The position numbers and the translations under genes are program-made. A model generated the notes under the pieces. The model saw only the letters and a program-made list of their open reading frames with translations, did no database searches and was not told the DNA's origin. A DNA stretch of 64,000 nt from Enterobacter sp. EA-1 (GTDB taxonomy: Bacteria; Pseudomonadota; Gammaproteobacteria; Enterobacterales; Enterobacteriaceae), in NCBI GenBank assembly GCA_002886105.1, contig CP025776.1:1054001-1118000 (forward strand), written 5' to 3'. Below are positions 10,854 to 20,586 of this stretch, piece by piece (within the stretch, counting starts at the first letter, position 1; every line of letters starts with the position of its first letter).

Positions 10854-12080
10854 GATCGCCTCCAGATCACACGCGGATCAAAACTCAGCACTGCCAGCAT
10901 GGTCAGCACTACCACCAGCGCAAAAAACAGAATGCCTGCCCGCGGCTCGATGCTGGCAAGCCCGTGGAACTGCACCAGACCGCTCACCACGACCACCACC
11001 ACCACGTCGAGCATCGACCAGTAGCCGGTCCATTCCATCAGATGGTAAAGCAAGGTGCGTTGGCGTCGTCCACGGCGCGTGCTGCGCCTGACGCTTAACA
11101 ACAGGAACGTCATCAACATAAATTTCATCAGCGGGATGATGATACTGGCGATGAAGATCAACACCGCAATGCCGATCGAACCGCTCTGCCAGAAGGTGAC
11201 GATCCCGGCGAAAATTGTGCTCTCTTCACTGCCGCCCGGAAAGCGAGCGGCGGTAACCGGCACCAGATTGGCCGGAATATAGAAAATCATTGCCGCCAGC
11301 AGTAAGGCCCAGCTCCGCAAGTGGGCGAGGCGTCGGTGGCGCAAAAGGCGACAGGCAGCGCGGGCAATGAACGGGGGCATCAATGTCTTTCTCTGCACGG
11401 CACACCAGTCCACACTGACGACAACCATAAACGCCGGTCTCAGCATACGGGATCATGTCAGGCTTCCTGTGTTAGCGGGGAAAGCCGCAGCCAGTAACGG
11501 TGGGGATGCTGATTCGCCAGCACAATAGAGAGCCCTACGGCAGTGACCAGCGCCCATCCTCCCGGACCGGCTTCCACGGCAAATTGCGAGGAGAGCTTCA
11601 CGGCGGAGACCACAAAACCCGAGGATCGCGACATCTGCCATACACCATGGGCGAACCCAGCGCAGCGCCTTGATAGTGAAGGCCACATCCGCCACGTGGT
11701 GGTTGCCGTGCAACAGCAATAACACCCGCAGCAGCAGGAACAACTGCATGAATGGCGCGCTCACTAACAGCACGGTGACGCATAACGCCAGCAGCGGCAT
11801 GTCGCCGTGGTCAACCACTGCGTTGACGGTTTGCCAGAGCGAAAGGGCGTTGTGCATGCCATAGGCCTGAATCATCATGACCGGGCTGTAGCAGGCCAGC
11901 GCCGGGGGCGATCAGCGCCGTCAGCGTCAGGGGCAAGAGCAGCGCATGCGGAATCAGGCTACTGCGCCAGATCAGCGAACGGCAATGTGTGCAAAACAGC
12001 GCCTGTCGCGCGCGTTGCGGATGGTAACGGGAAAGGTGTCCACAAACGGGGCAGGTCATCAGGTGTCGGTATATTTTCAT
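10850..12080 (-). CDS. pqiA: PqiA-like integral membrane protein
   Basis: This is the inner-membrane component of the Pqi lipid-transport system. It has two homologous halves, each opening with a zinc ribbon: CPVCGH/CTHC at the N-terminus and CRQCGL/CPRC near 11420-11350. Each ribbon is followed by hydrophobic helices. The C-terminus FALVVVLTMLAVLSFDPRVIW is typical of the family. The repaired length of about 410 residues fits (E. coli 417). Frame breaks lie near 11900, 11640 and 11450. It is the first gene of the pqi unit and lies 61 bp after the lipoprotein gene. Confidence 0.87.
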
Positions 12081-12108
12081 CGCCGTCTGTACAGTGATTC
12101 AATGTGAT

Positions 12109-12132
12109 CACTCCCCGAATGCACGGGGAGTG
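12109..12132 (-). terminator. Hairpin between the DUF3313 lipoprotein gene and pqiA
   Basis: Perfect 9-bp arms (CACTCCCCG / CGGGGAGTG) with a 6-nt spacer lie 9 bp beyond the lipoprotein stop. There is no strong T-run, so it may only attenuate read-through into pqiABC. Confidence 0.55.
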
Positions 12133-12141
12133 CGCTTCGGG

Positions 12142-12802
12142 CTACTTCAGCATCTCCGCCAGCTCTTCCGCCCCTTTATCAATGCCGACTTCAGCGGCGC
12201 TCAGCGAGCCAATCGTGGCAGAGACGTTCATGGCGTTGGGATACTGTTTGGCGACATACGCCAGCAGCAATTGATTACTGGTCGCGTCATACACTTCAAC
12301 GGCGTAATTCACATAGCCGCTCATCATGCCTTGCCCACCGCGAATCGACTGCACAATGTTGTACGGGCCGCCCGCCAGATCAAACTTGGTGACGGTGCCC
12401 ACCACCTGCGGCGTGGTGCCAGCGCCAGTCAGCGTTAATTTCAGGCGTAGGGTGTCGGCGGCCGGCGTGCTTTCTACGCGCAGTCGCGGTTGCAGCGTTT
12501 CGCGGAACTTTTGCTGCATATAGCTGGCAAGCGCCTGTTTGTCTGATGAGGACATGTCGTCAAACTGGCTATCGCTGCCGTTGTACAGGCTAACCGGTTC
12601 AATAATGACGCTGTGGTACTTCTGCCAGTCCACCGGTTTGCTGTAGCGGTAAGGAATACGCGACGCGTTATCGCCGGTATTGGGTTGCAGTTGGGCCGTA
12701 GACTGTAATCCTGCATAGCGTACCGGGTCGCTTCCTGAGCAGCCTGCCGGAAAACCGTCAGCAACAGCAGTGTCGGGGAATGCCCCTGGAGATTGTTTTC
12801 AT
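12142..12802 (-). CDS. DUF3313 family lipoprotein
   Basis: This is a predicted lipoprotein. After repair the N-terminus reads MKTISRG, then TLLLLTVF and a lipobox ending AGC, then SGSDPVRYAGLQS. The body (MDWQKYHSVIIEPVSLYNGSDSQF and later VGTVTKFDLAGGPYNIVQSIRGGQG) is typical of DUF3313 proteins of about 215 residues. Two indels lie in the signal region. Function is unknown for the family. It is co-directional with pqiABC and has a TetR-type operator 56 bp upstream of its start, so it may be the first gene of a TetR-controlled envelope operon. Confidence 0.8.
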
Positions 12803-12857
12803 GCGAAAAAACCCTTTTATCGCGCTTGATTATTGAACCGGATGGCGCAGCTACAAA

Positions 12858-12882
12858 ACTAAACTGAACCGTACGGTTTAGT
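12858..12882. promoter_or_regulatory. TetR-type operator upstream of the DUF3313 lipoprotein gene
   Basis: A 25-bp element has outer arms ACTAAAC / GTTTAGT around a perfect 12-bp palindrome AACCGTACGGTT (12867-12878). Removing five central bases gives exactly the reverse complement of the element at 7995-8010. Both contain AACNGNNCNGTT. It is the probable binding site of the TetR protein encoded 4.8 kb away. Confidence 0.6.
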
Positions 12883-13129
12883 ATTAAGTTCGACGATGAT
12901 CAAAGTCAAGGGATAGTTTTTCTACGTGATTATTTCACTCCACCGAGGGAGAACGGCGGGATGCGTGGTGCATAAAGTGATAATGCGCCCCTTCAGCACT
13001 GGCGCAGCGCAATATGTGTGCGGTCATTATGGGAATGGTGCGTGCAGCGTGACGGGGCAAAAGCGCAATAACATAATGGCTGGCGCGTTGCTTGCATTAG
13101 TGAAGTATTGACTTTCCGGGAGTACGCGC
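12883..13129. promoter_or_regulatory. Intergenic region upstream of nasR
   Basis: It lies between the operator and nasR and presumably carries the nasR promoter. I found no gene or clear repeat in it. Confidence 0.35.
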
Positions 13130-14391
13130 ATGATAGCCAATTCGTCGACCACCATCCGTTTCCTGTTAGCCTCGCGCCAGTGCGAGCTGAACAGCCTGCG
13201 TTATCTGCTGCAAAGCGGTGAACTGGTGGGCAAAATCAGCCAACTGGTGCATATGCTGCAACGCGAGCGGGGGACATCCAACATGTTCCTCTGCTCGGCG
13301 GACAGCCAGTTTGCCGATGAGTTACTCCTGCGCGAGCGCGACGTGGCGCAAGCGCAAGCGCCGCTGATGATGCAGCTCGACACACTGGAAAGCCAGATAG
13401 CTGCGCTACCGCAAGCCAGTCGTCTGTTCAGCCACGTGGCGAGCGTGGTCTATGCCCTCAGTTTACTGCCCTCCTGCGCCAGCAAATCCGCCAGCGCGCG
13501 CTGCGTTTACCGCAGGCGATGACCTTTTTAACGACATCGTCCGCAACCTGCTTTCGCTGGTGTTTGAGCTCTCCGATACCGCCGCTGAACCCGCCATTTC
13601 CCGTGCGCTGATTGCCATGTTCAGCTTTATGCAGGGCAAGGAGTACGCCGGGCAGGAGCGGGCAACGGGGGCGGCGGCCTTTGCGGTTGGCACCATCAGC
13701 GACGAGACACAGCAAAAATGGCTCGATCTTATTGAACGCCGAGGAGCGCTGTTTCGCCACCTTCGCCGATTTTGCCGATGACGAGCACCGCCTGCGCTGG
13801 CAGCAGATGACCACCGACAGCCAGTTTGAACGTTTACGACGCATTGCCTGTACCGGGCGCGAATTCATTGAAGCGGACAGTTGCCTGCGCTGGTTTGCGC
13901 TGGCCACGCAGCGCATTGATGAGATGAAAAGGCTGGAAGATGCGCTGGCGCAAACCCTGATGGCCCATTGTCGGGCGCGCATCGCCGCCACAGAACAGGC
14001 CAACAGTGAACAGCGGGCGGATCTGGAAAGCCTGATGCCGCCGCAGGAAGGGGAAGAGCGGTTATTCGGTGTTTATTGATTCCCACGGTTGGCTGGAAAG
14101 CGGCGGCGTACGCCCGCAGCTCGGGCGCTCCTTGTTAACGCTGGTGCAGCAGCAGTCGCGACGCCTGCAAGCGCTGGATACCGAACTGGCGGCGCTGCGT
14201 GAAACGCTCAATGAACGCAAACAGATCGAGCGCGCCAAAAGCATGCTGATGCAGCACCGACAGATTAGCGAAGAAGAGGCCTACAAAACCCTGCGCCGGA
14301 TGGCGATGAATCAGAACAAAAGCTGATTGAGATCGCCAGCGCAATGCTGGCAGTGGCAGACGTTTTTCAGCCTAATAGCTTAAGGGGGTAG
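13130..14391 (+). CDS. nasR: NasR, nitrate- and nitrite-responsive ANTAR antiterminator
   Basis: The protein binds nitrate or nitrite through an N-terminal NIT domain (residues about 30-280, including RERGTSNMFLCSADSQFADEL). It then binds the nasF leader RNA through a C-terminal ANTAR domain (ERKQIERAKSMLMQHRQISEEEAYKTLRRMAM). The repaired length is about 420 residues; the Klebsiella protein is of similar size. The last 20 residues (EQKLIEIASAMLAVADVF onward) lie in a shifted frame after 14310. Other breaks lie near 13445, 13740 and 14060. The start has GGGAG upstream. It lies immediately before its target operon. Confidence 0.9.
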
Positions 14392-14392
14392 C

Positions 14393-14409
14393 TGCACGTG
14401 AAGGGTGCG
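14393..14409. promoter_or_regulatory. NtrC-type enhancer site upstream of nasF
   Basis: The 17-mer TGCACGTGAAGGGTGCG matches the NtrC dyad (TGCAC-N7-GTGCA) in 9 of 10 arm bases. It is centred about 118 bp before the predicted sigma-54 start site, a usual enhancer distance. It begins one base after the nasR stop codon. Confidence 0.65.
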
Positions 14410-14493
14410 AAATGTGCTCTGTGATAGTGCGAAAACGTGAGGAAAACCGCTTTCTGGCGGCCCTGAAGGGCGTAAATGCGCCATCCGTTGACC

Positions 14494-14507
14494 GGCACAG
14501 CCCTTGC
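14494..14507 (+). promoter_or_regulatory. Sigma-54 promoter of the nas operon
   Basis: The sequence CGGCACAGCCCTTGCT has GG at 14494-14495, exactly 10 bases, then GC at 14506-14507, very close to consensus TGGCAC-N5-TTGCT. It predicts transcription from about 14519. The Klebsiella nasF promoter is known to be NtrC/sigma-54 dependent. Confidence 0.75.
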
Positions 14508-14518
14508 TTTAGTTACGT

Positions 14519-14664
14519 AGCAACAACACAACATAACGCATGCGCGGCCAACGGCGGTCGGGCGTGTGTTAACCGGACAACGGCGTCCATAAGCGTGCAG
14601 CTTTGCACCGGCTTATGGACGCCGTTTTACATCCCCACAACGGTGAGCAGCGCGAGGGGTGGCA
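14519..14664 (+). ncRNA. nasF leader: ANTAR hexaloop hairpin and antiterminated terminator
   Basis: The untranslated leader of about 146 nt contains two structures. The first stem (about 14541-14564) closes a six-base loop AACGGC at 14550-14555, with A at loop position 1 and G at position 4, the bases recognised by ANTAR proteins. The second is a strong terminator: 15-bp arms at 14579-14593 and 14612-14626, with further pairing inside the loop, followed by TTTT. NasR bound with nitrate is expected to prevent termination so that nasFEDBA is made only when both nitrogen limitation and nitrate are present. Confidence 0.75.
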
Positions 14665-15925
14665 ATGAGCGACAACAAAACAAAGGGGATGACGGTTTCC
14701 CGCCGTCAGTTTTTACTGGGTAGCGCAGCGCTGGGCGGCAGTCTGCTGCTGCCATCCGTCGTCAACCGCGCATGGGCCGCAGGCTCCGATGCGCCAGAGC
14801 TGAAAGAGATCCGCGTCGGGTTTATACCGCTGACGGACTGCGCATCGGTGGTGATGGCGTCGGTCAAAGGCTTCGACAAAAATACGGTTTTACCCTGCTC
14901 CCCAGCAAAGAGGCCAACTGGGCCGCCGTGCGTGACAAGGTGGTGTCGGGTGAGCTGAACGCCTCGCATATGCTTTACGGCCAGCTTTATGGCCTGCAAA
15001 TGGGGCTCTCCGGCCCGCAAACCGCCATGGCATCGCTAATGACCCTCAACCAGAACGGGCAGGGGATCACGCTGGCGAATCAACTGCACGATGCGGGCGT
15101 CAGCGACCCCGGCCACTCTGCAAAAGCACATCGCTGCCAGCCCGGCGGGCACGTATACCTTCGCCCAGACCTTTCCGACCGGTACGCACGCCATGTGGCT
15201 CAACTACTGGCTGGCGAGCGCGGGCATCCATCCGCTGAATGACATTCGCAGCGTGGTAGTGCCGCCGCCGCAAATGGTGATGAACATGAAGATTGGCAAT
15301 ATGGTCGGCTACTGCGTGGGTGAGCCACCGGAACCAGCGTGCCATCAGCGACAATCTCGGTTTTACCGCCGCCACGACGCAGGATATCTGGCCGGATCAT
15401 CCGGAAAGGTGCTCGGCACGCGCGCCGACTGGGTGGAGAAAAACCCCAACAGCGCCCGTGCGCTCACTGCCGCCATCCTTGAAGCCTCCCGCTGGATAGA
15501 CGCCTCTGAAGCCAACCGCCGGGGAAACCGCCAGCGTGATTGCCGGGCGCGCGTATCTCAACACCAAAGAAGAGACCATTCTTGGGCGCATGTTAGGGCA
15601 GTACGAAAACGGCATCGGTAAACGCTGGACCGATCAGCACGCCATGCGTTTCTTCCATGATGGCGAGGTGAATTACCCGTGGCTGTCGGACGGGATGTGG
15701 TTCCTCACCCAGCATAAACGCTGGGGATTCCTCACCGAAGACCCGGATTACCTTGCCATCGCCCGCCGGGTTAACCGCATTGATATCTACAAACAGGCTG
15801 CTGCTGCGGTGGGCAATGTTTCGCTCCCGGGCAGCGACATGCGCAGCAGCGTATTGATGGATGGCGTTCGTTGGGATGGCAGCAATCCTGCCGCGTACGC
15901 CAATAGCTTTAGCGTGAAGAAGTGA
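14665..15925 (+). CDS. nasF: NasF, nitrate ABC transporter substrate-binding protein
   Basis: This is the periplasmic nitrate-binding protein of the NrtA/NasF family. A twin-arginine signal (SRRQFLLGSAALGGSLLLP) ends near NRAWAAG. The family stretches IRVGFIPLTDCASVVMA and TFPTGTHAMWLNYWLASAGIHPLNDI are clear. The ATG start with GAGGGG upstream is preferred to a GTG two codons earlier. About four indels break the frame (near 14880, 15110, 15330 and 15520). The repaired length is about 420 residues. It is the first gene of the nas operon. Confidence 0.92.
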
Positions 15926-15935
15926 GAGGTCGCAG

Positions 15936-16822
15936 ATGAAAAAATCAGGCGCAGATTATCCCCATTCCGTTGGACAACACACCGCCCGCGCGGACGCAGG
16001 CAGAGATCGTCCCGTTACCCGCTAAACCGGTGGTACGCCGCCGCGTGCCGTTGCTTCGTCCGCTGATGCAACGCGGGGTTCCGGCACTGCTGGGTATTGG
16101 CCTGCTGCTTTGCCTGTGGCAGGTTGCCGCGCTCAACAGTAAAGGGTTTCCACCCGTGGCGGACTGGCAGGCGGCGCTGACCCTGTTCGCCGATCCGTTT
16201 TATATCGCCGGGCCAAACGATCAGGGCATTGGCTGGAACGTGCTGGCCTCGTTGCAGCGCGTGGCGACCGGTTTTGGTCTCGCTGCGCTTGTGGGCATTC
16301 CCGCCGGGTTCCTGATTGGCCGTTTTCGCTTTGTCGCCAACATGCTCAACCCGCTGATCTCTCTGCTGCGTCCGGTCAGTCCGCTGGCACCGGTTGCCGA
16401 TTGGCCTGCTGCTGTTTCAGCGCGCCGAACCGGCGTCCAGCTGGACGATTTTCATCTGCTCCATCTGGCCGATGATCCTCAACACCGCCGAAGGCGTGCG
16501 GCAGATCCGCAGGACTACCTGAATGTGGCGCGGGTGCTGCGGCTTTCAGAGTTCGCCATTATGCGCAAAATCCTGCTGCCGGCGGCGTTGCCGGGCATCC
16601 TCACCGGCATGCGCCTGTCGATTGGCATTGCACTGGCTGGTGATTGTCGCCGCTGAAATGCTGACTGGCGGCATCGGCATCGGTTTTTGGATCTGGAACG
16701 AATGGAACAACCTGAACGTGGAAAACATCATTATCGCCATCGTGGTGATTGGGGTTGTCGGCCTGCTGTTGGAGCAGGGGCTGATGTGGATAGCCAGCCG
16801 TTTTAACTACAGCCACCGCTAA
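15936..16822 (+). CDS. nasE: NasE, nitrate ABC transporter permease
   Basis: This is the inner-membrane permease (NrtB family) of the nitrate transporter. It has a long polar N-terminus, then membrane segments starting at GVPALLGIGLLLCLWQVAAL and a BPD permease region ending in MLTGGIGIGFWIWNEWNNLNVENI. It starts at the ATG that follows a GAGAGGT ribosome site; an extra A in the A6 run after the start shifts the frame. A further break near 16400 hides the cytoplasmic EAA-loop region. The repaired length is about 295 residues. It lies 10 bp after nasF and 7 bp before nasD. Confidence 0.9.
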
Positions 16823-16829
16823 GGAGACG

Positions 16830-17619
16830 ATGATGCGTACAACGCCGATTATTCAGGTACAGCAGGTCAGCCAGCGTTTTAACACCAGCAGCGGTGAGTT
16901 CACGGCGCTGGATAACGTGAGCTTTGACATTCACACCGGTGAAACCCTCAGCCTGATCGGTCACTCCGGCTGCGGCAAGTCCACGTTGTTGAATTTGATT
17001 GCCGGTCTGACGCTGCCCACCAGCGGCGGGCTGCTGTGCAATAACCGTGAAATCGACGGACCGGAGCGCGGCGTGGTGTTTCAGAACCACTCGCTGCTGC
17101 CGTGGCTGACCGCCTACGACAACGTCGCGCTGGCGGTTCGCCGGTGTTTCGCGGTGAAATGCCCAAACAGGAGATGCATGAATGGATCATGCATAACCTC
17201 GACTGGTGCATATGTCCCACGCGTGGAATAAGCGCCCGCACGAAATCTCCGGCGGCATGAAGCAGCGTGTCGGCATTGCCCGCGCGCTGGCCATGAAACC
17301 CAGCGTGCTGCTGATGGATGAACCCTTTGGCGCGCTGGACGCCTTAACCCGCGCTCACTTGCAGGATGCGGTGATGGAAATCCAGCAACGCCTGCACACC
17401 ACCATTGTGTTGATCACCCATGACGTGGATGAAGCGGTGCTGCTGTCGGACCGCGTGTTGATGATGACCAACGGCCCGGCGGCAACCGTCGGCGAAATCA
17501 TGGAGGTGGAACTGGAACGTCCGCGTTCCCGCGTGGCGCTGGCCGACGACGCCCGCTACCAGCGATACCGCCAGCAGGTGTTGCAGTTCCTCTACGAGAA
17601 ACAGCCGAAAGCGGCCTGA
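16830..17619 (+). CDS. nasD: NasD, nitrate ABC transporter ATP-binding protein
   Basis: This is the cytoplasmic ATPase of the nitrate importer (NrtC/D family). Walker A is GHSGCGKST (about residue 45), the signature is ISGGMKQRVGIARALA, Walker B is VLLMDEPFGALD, and the H-loop is VLITHDVDEA. The repaired length of about 263 residues is normal for the family; an indel lies near 17195. AAGGAG lies 4 nt before the first of two ATGs. No reductase-linked C-terminal extension is present. Confidence 0.93.
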
Positions 17620-17656
17620 CCTCTCTTCCCCTCTTTCGATGTAAGGATCCGGTGCT

Positions 17657-20567
17657 ATGAAAAGCCGGTATTAGTGGTGATCGGCCACGGCATGGTTGGG
17701 CACTATTTCCTTGAACAACTGGTGGCGCGTGAACTGCATCAGCAGTACGAGATTGTGGTGTTCGGCGAAGAGCGTTTACCCGCTTATGACCGCGTGCATC
17801 TGTCGGAGTATTTCGCCGGGCGCAGCGCCGCGTCACTGTCGCTGGTGAGCGAAGGTTTCTTTGCTGACCACGGCATAACCTTGTGCAGCGCCAGCAAAAT
17901 TGTCGCTATCGACAGCCAGCAACGCTGCGTGCGTGACGAGCAAGGCGTTGAGACGCACTACGACAAACTGGTGCTCGCCACCGGCTCATATGCGTTTGTG
18001 CCGCCGATCAGCGGCAATACGCGCCCGGCTGTCTGGTCTATCGCACGCTGGACGATCTGGACGCCATTGCTGCCTGCGCGCAACAGGCCAAAAGCGGTGT
18101 GGTCATTGGCGGTGGGTTGCTGGGGCTGGAAGCGGCTAACGCGCTGCGTCAGTTGGGGCTGGAAACCCACGTCGTTGAGTTCGCCCCGCGCCTGATGGCG
18201 GTGCAACTGGATGAGTGCGGCGCGGCGATGCTGCAACGCAAAATTGAAGCGCTGGGCGTGAAGGTGCATACCCGCAAAGAGACACGGGAGATCGTCGACG
18301 GCGAACAGGCGCGACACACCGCCTCTGCTTTGCTGACGGCAGCGTACTGGAAACGGATCTGCTGCTGTTTTCCGCCGGGGATCCGCCCGCGCGATGAACT
18401 GGCGGAGAGCGCGCAACTGCAAAGACCGCGCGGCGGCATTGTCATTAACGATCATTGCCAGACTTCCGACGAAGCGATTTACGCCATTGGCGAGTGCGCA
18501 CTGTGGAACGGGCAGATCTTTGGCCCTCGGTCGCGCCGGGCTACCAGATGGCGCGCAGCGTGGCGGATCGGCTGGCGCAGCAGGAAACGCCGTTTACCGG
18601 TGCGGACATGAGCACCAAACTGAAACTGCTCGGCGTGGAGGTGGCGTCGCTGGGGGATGCACACGGCAAAACTGAGGGCGCTCAGAGCTATCAGTGGACC
18701 GACGGCCCGAACGAAATCTACAAAAAATCGTTGTTTCCGCTGATGGCAAACGGCTGCTCGGCGCGGTGTTGATTGGCGACAGCGCCGATTACAGCATGTT
18801 GCTGCAAATGATGCTTAACGCCATGCCGCTACCCGCCCAGCCGGAAACGCTCATTCTGCCGGCCCGTTCCGGCGATGCGCCAAAAGGACTCGGCGTGGCG
18901 GCGCTGTCGGCCAGCGCGCAAATCTGCTCCTGTCATAACGTCAGTAAAGGAGACATTGCCGCCGCCGTTGCCCGGGGGTTGTACAGAACTGGGGGCGATC
19001 GAGTTGCACGAAAGCCGGTACCGGCTGCGGGGGTGCGTTCCGTTGCTGAAACAGGTGATGGAGCATGAACTGACGCAACGGGGCGTCGAAGTGAAAAAAG
19101 ACGTTTGCGAGCATTTTGCCTCGGTCGCGCCGGGGAGTTATACCACCTGATCCGTCTGCATGACATTCGCAGCTTTGATGCGCTGATTGCGCGCTTCGGG
19201 CGCGGTAGCGGCATGTGAAGTGTGTAAGCCGCTGGTGGGGTCGATGCTGGCGTCCTGCTGGAATGAGTACCTGTTAAAACCGCAGCATTTGCCGCTGCAG
19301 GACACCAATGACCGCTTTTTGCCAATATCCAGGAAAGATGGCACCTACTCCGTGGTGCCGCGTATTCCGGCCGGGGAGATCACCCCGCAGGGGCTGATTG
19401 CTATTGGTCAGGTGGCGCAGCGCTACAACCTCTACACCAAAATCACCGGCGGGCAGCGGGTGGATCTGTTTGGCGCGCGCCTCGAACAGTTACCCGCCAT
19501 CTGGGAGGAGCTGATCGCCGCCGGGTTTGAAACCGGGCACGCCTACGGTAAGTCTCTGCGCACGGTGAAATCCTGCGTCGGTTCCACCCGGTGCCGTTAC
19601 GGCGTGCAGGACTCAACCGGCATGGCGATTGCGCTGGAAAACCGCTACAAGGGCCTGCGCGCGCCGCACAAAATCAAAATGGCGGTCTCCGGCTGTACCC
19701 GCGAGTGCGCCGAAGCGCAGGGCAAAGACATTGGCGTGATCGCCACGGACAAAGGCTGGAACCTGTATGTGTGCGGCAACGGCGGCATGAAACCGCGCCA
19801 CGCCGATCTGTTCGCCAGCGATCTCGACAGTGAAACGCTGATCAGCATTATCGATCGTCTGTTGATGTTCTACATCCGCACCGGCGATCGGCTCCAGCGC
19901 ACCAGCACCGGGCTGGACAACATGGAAGGCGGCCTTGATTACCTCAAACAGGTGATTTTGCAGGACAGTCTCGGCATTGGCGCAGAGCTGGAAAGCGAGA
20001 TGCAGCAGGTAGTAGACAGCTACCAGTGCGAATGGAAAACCACGCTGGATAACCCGCAAAACCGCCTGCTGTTCCGCGGATTTATCAATAGCGATCGCCC
20101 TGACGAAGCGGTGGTCATGGTGCCGGAACGCGGGCAAATCCGCCCTGCCACGGCGGAAGAAAAAACCGGCGCAGCGCACAGCGAAGCCGGGTGAGGATGA
20201 GTGGCTCCACGTTGGCGCTGTGGCTGACGTTCCGGCCAACGCAGGCGTGGCGGCGCGCCTTGGTCAGCAGCAAATCGCGCTGTTTCATTTACCGGGCAGC
20301 GAGCCGCACATCTTCGCCACCGGAGAACCACGAACCCGGTAGTAACGCCAATGTGCTGTCGCGCGGGCTGGTGGGCGATGTTGCGGGCGAACCGGTGGTG
20401 ATTTCGCCGCTCTACAAAAACGTTTTCGCTTATCCGATGGCGTCAGTCCGGATGATGGCACCCTGCGGGTGCGCGTGTGGCCGGTAAAAGTGGAGCACGG
20501 GCAAATCTGGGTGCACCGCATGCCTGTCGATCAGGCGCTCTTCCCGGCGATTGCCGAAGCGTCATAA
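17657..20567 (+). CDS. nasB: NasB, assimilatory nitrite reductase with fused NirD-like domain
   Basis: The enzyme reduces nitrite to ammonium with NAD(P)H. In order it has an FAD/NAD-binding domain (VIGHGMVGHYFLEQL at the start, YDKLVLATGS near residue 115), a BFD-type [2Fe-2S] region (CSCHNVSKGDI), and the siroheme/4Fe-4S reductase domain (CVGSTRCRYGVQDS and SGCTRECAEAQGKDIGV). A C-terminal Rieske-like NirD domain follows (WLHVGAVADVPANAGVAARLG, GLVGDVAGEPVVISPLYKN). The repaired length of about 970 residues compares with 957 for Klebsiella NasB. About nine indels are present, including one just after the ATG. Confidence 0.9.
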
Positions 20568-20586
20568 ACCGCATCAGGGGGCGAAA

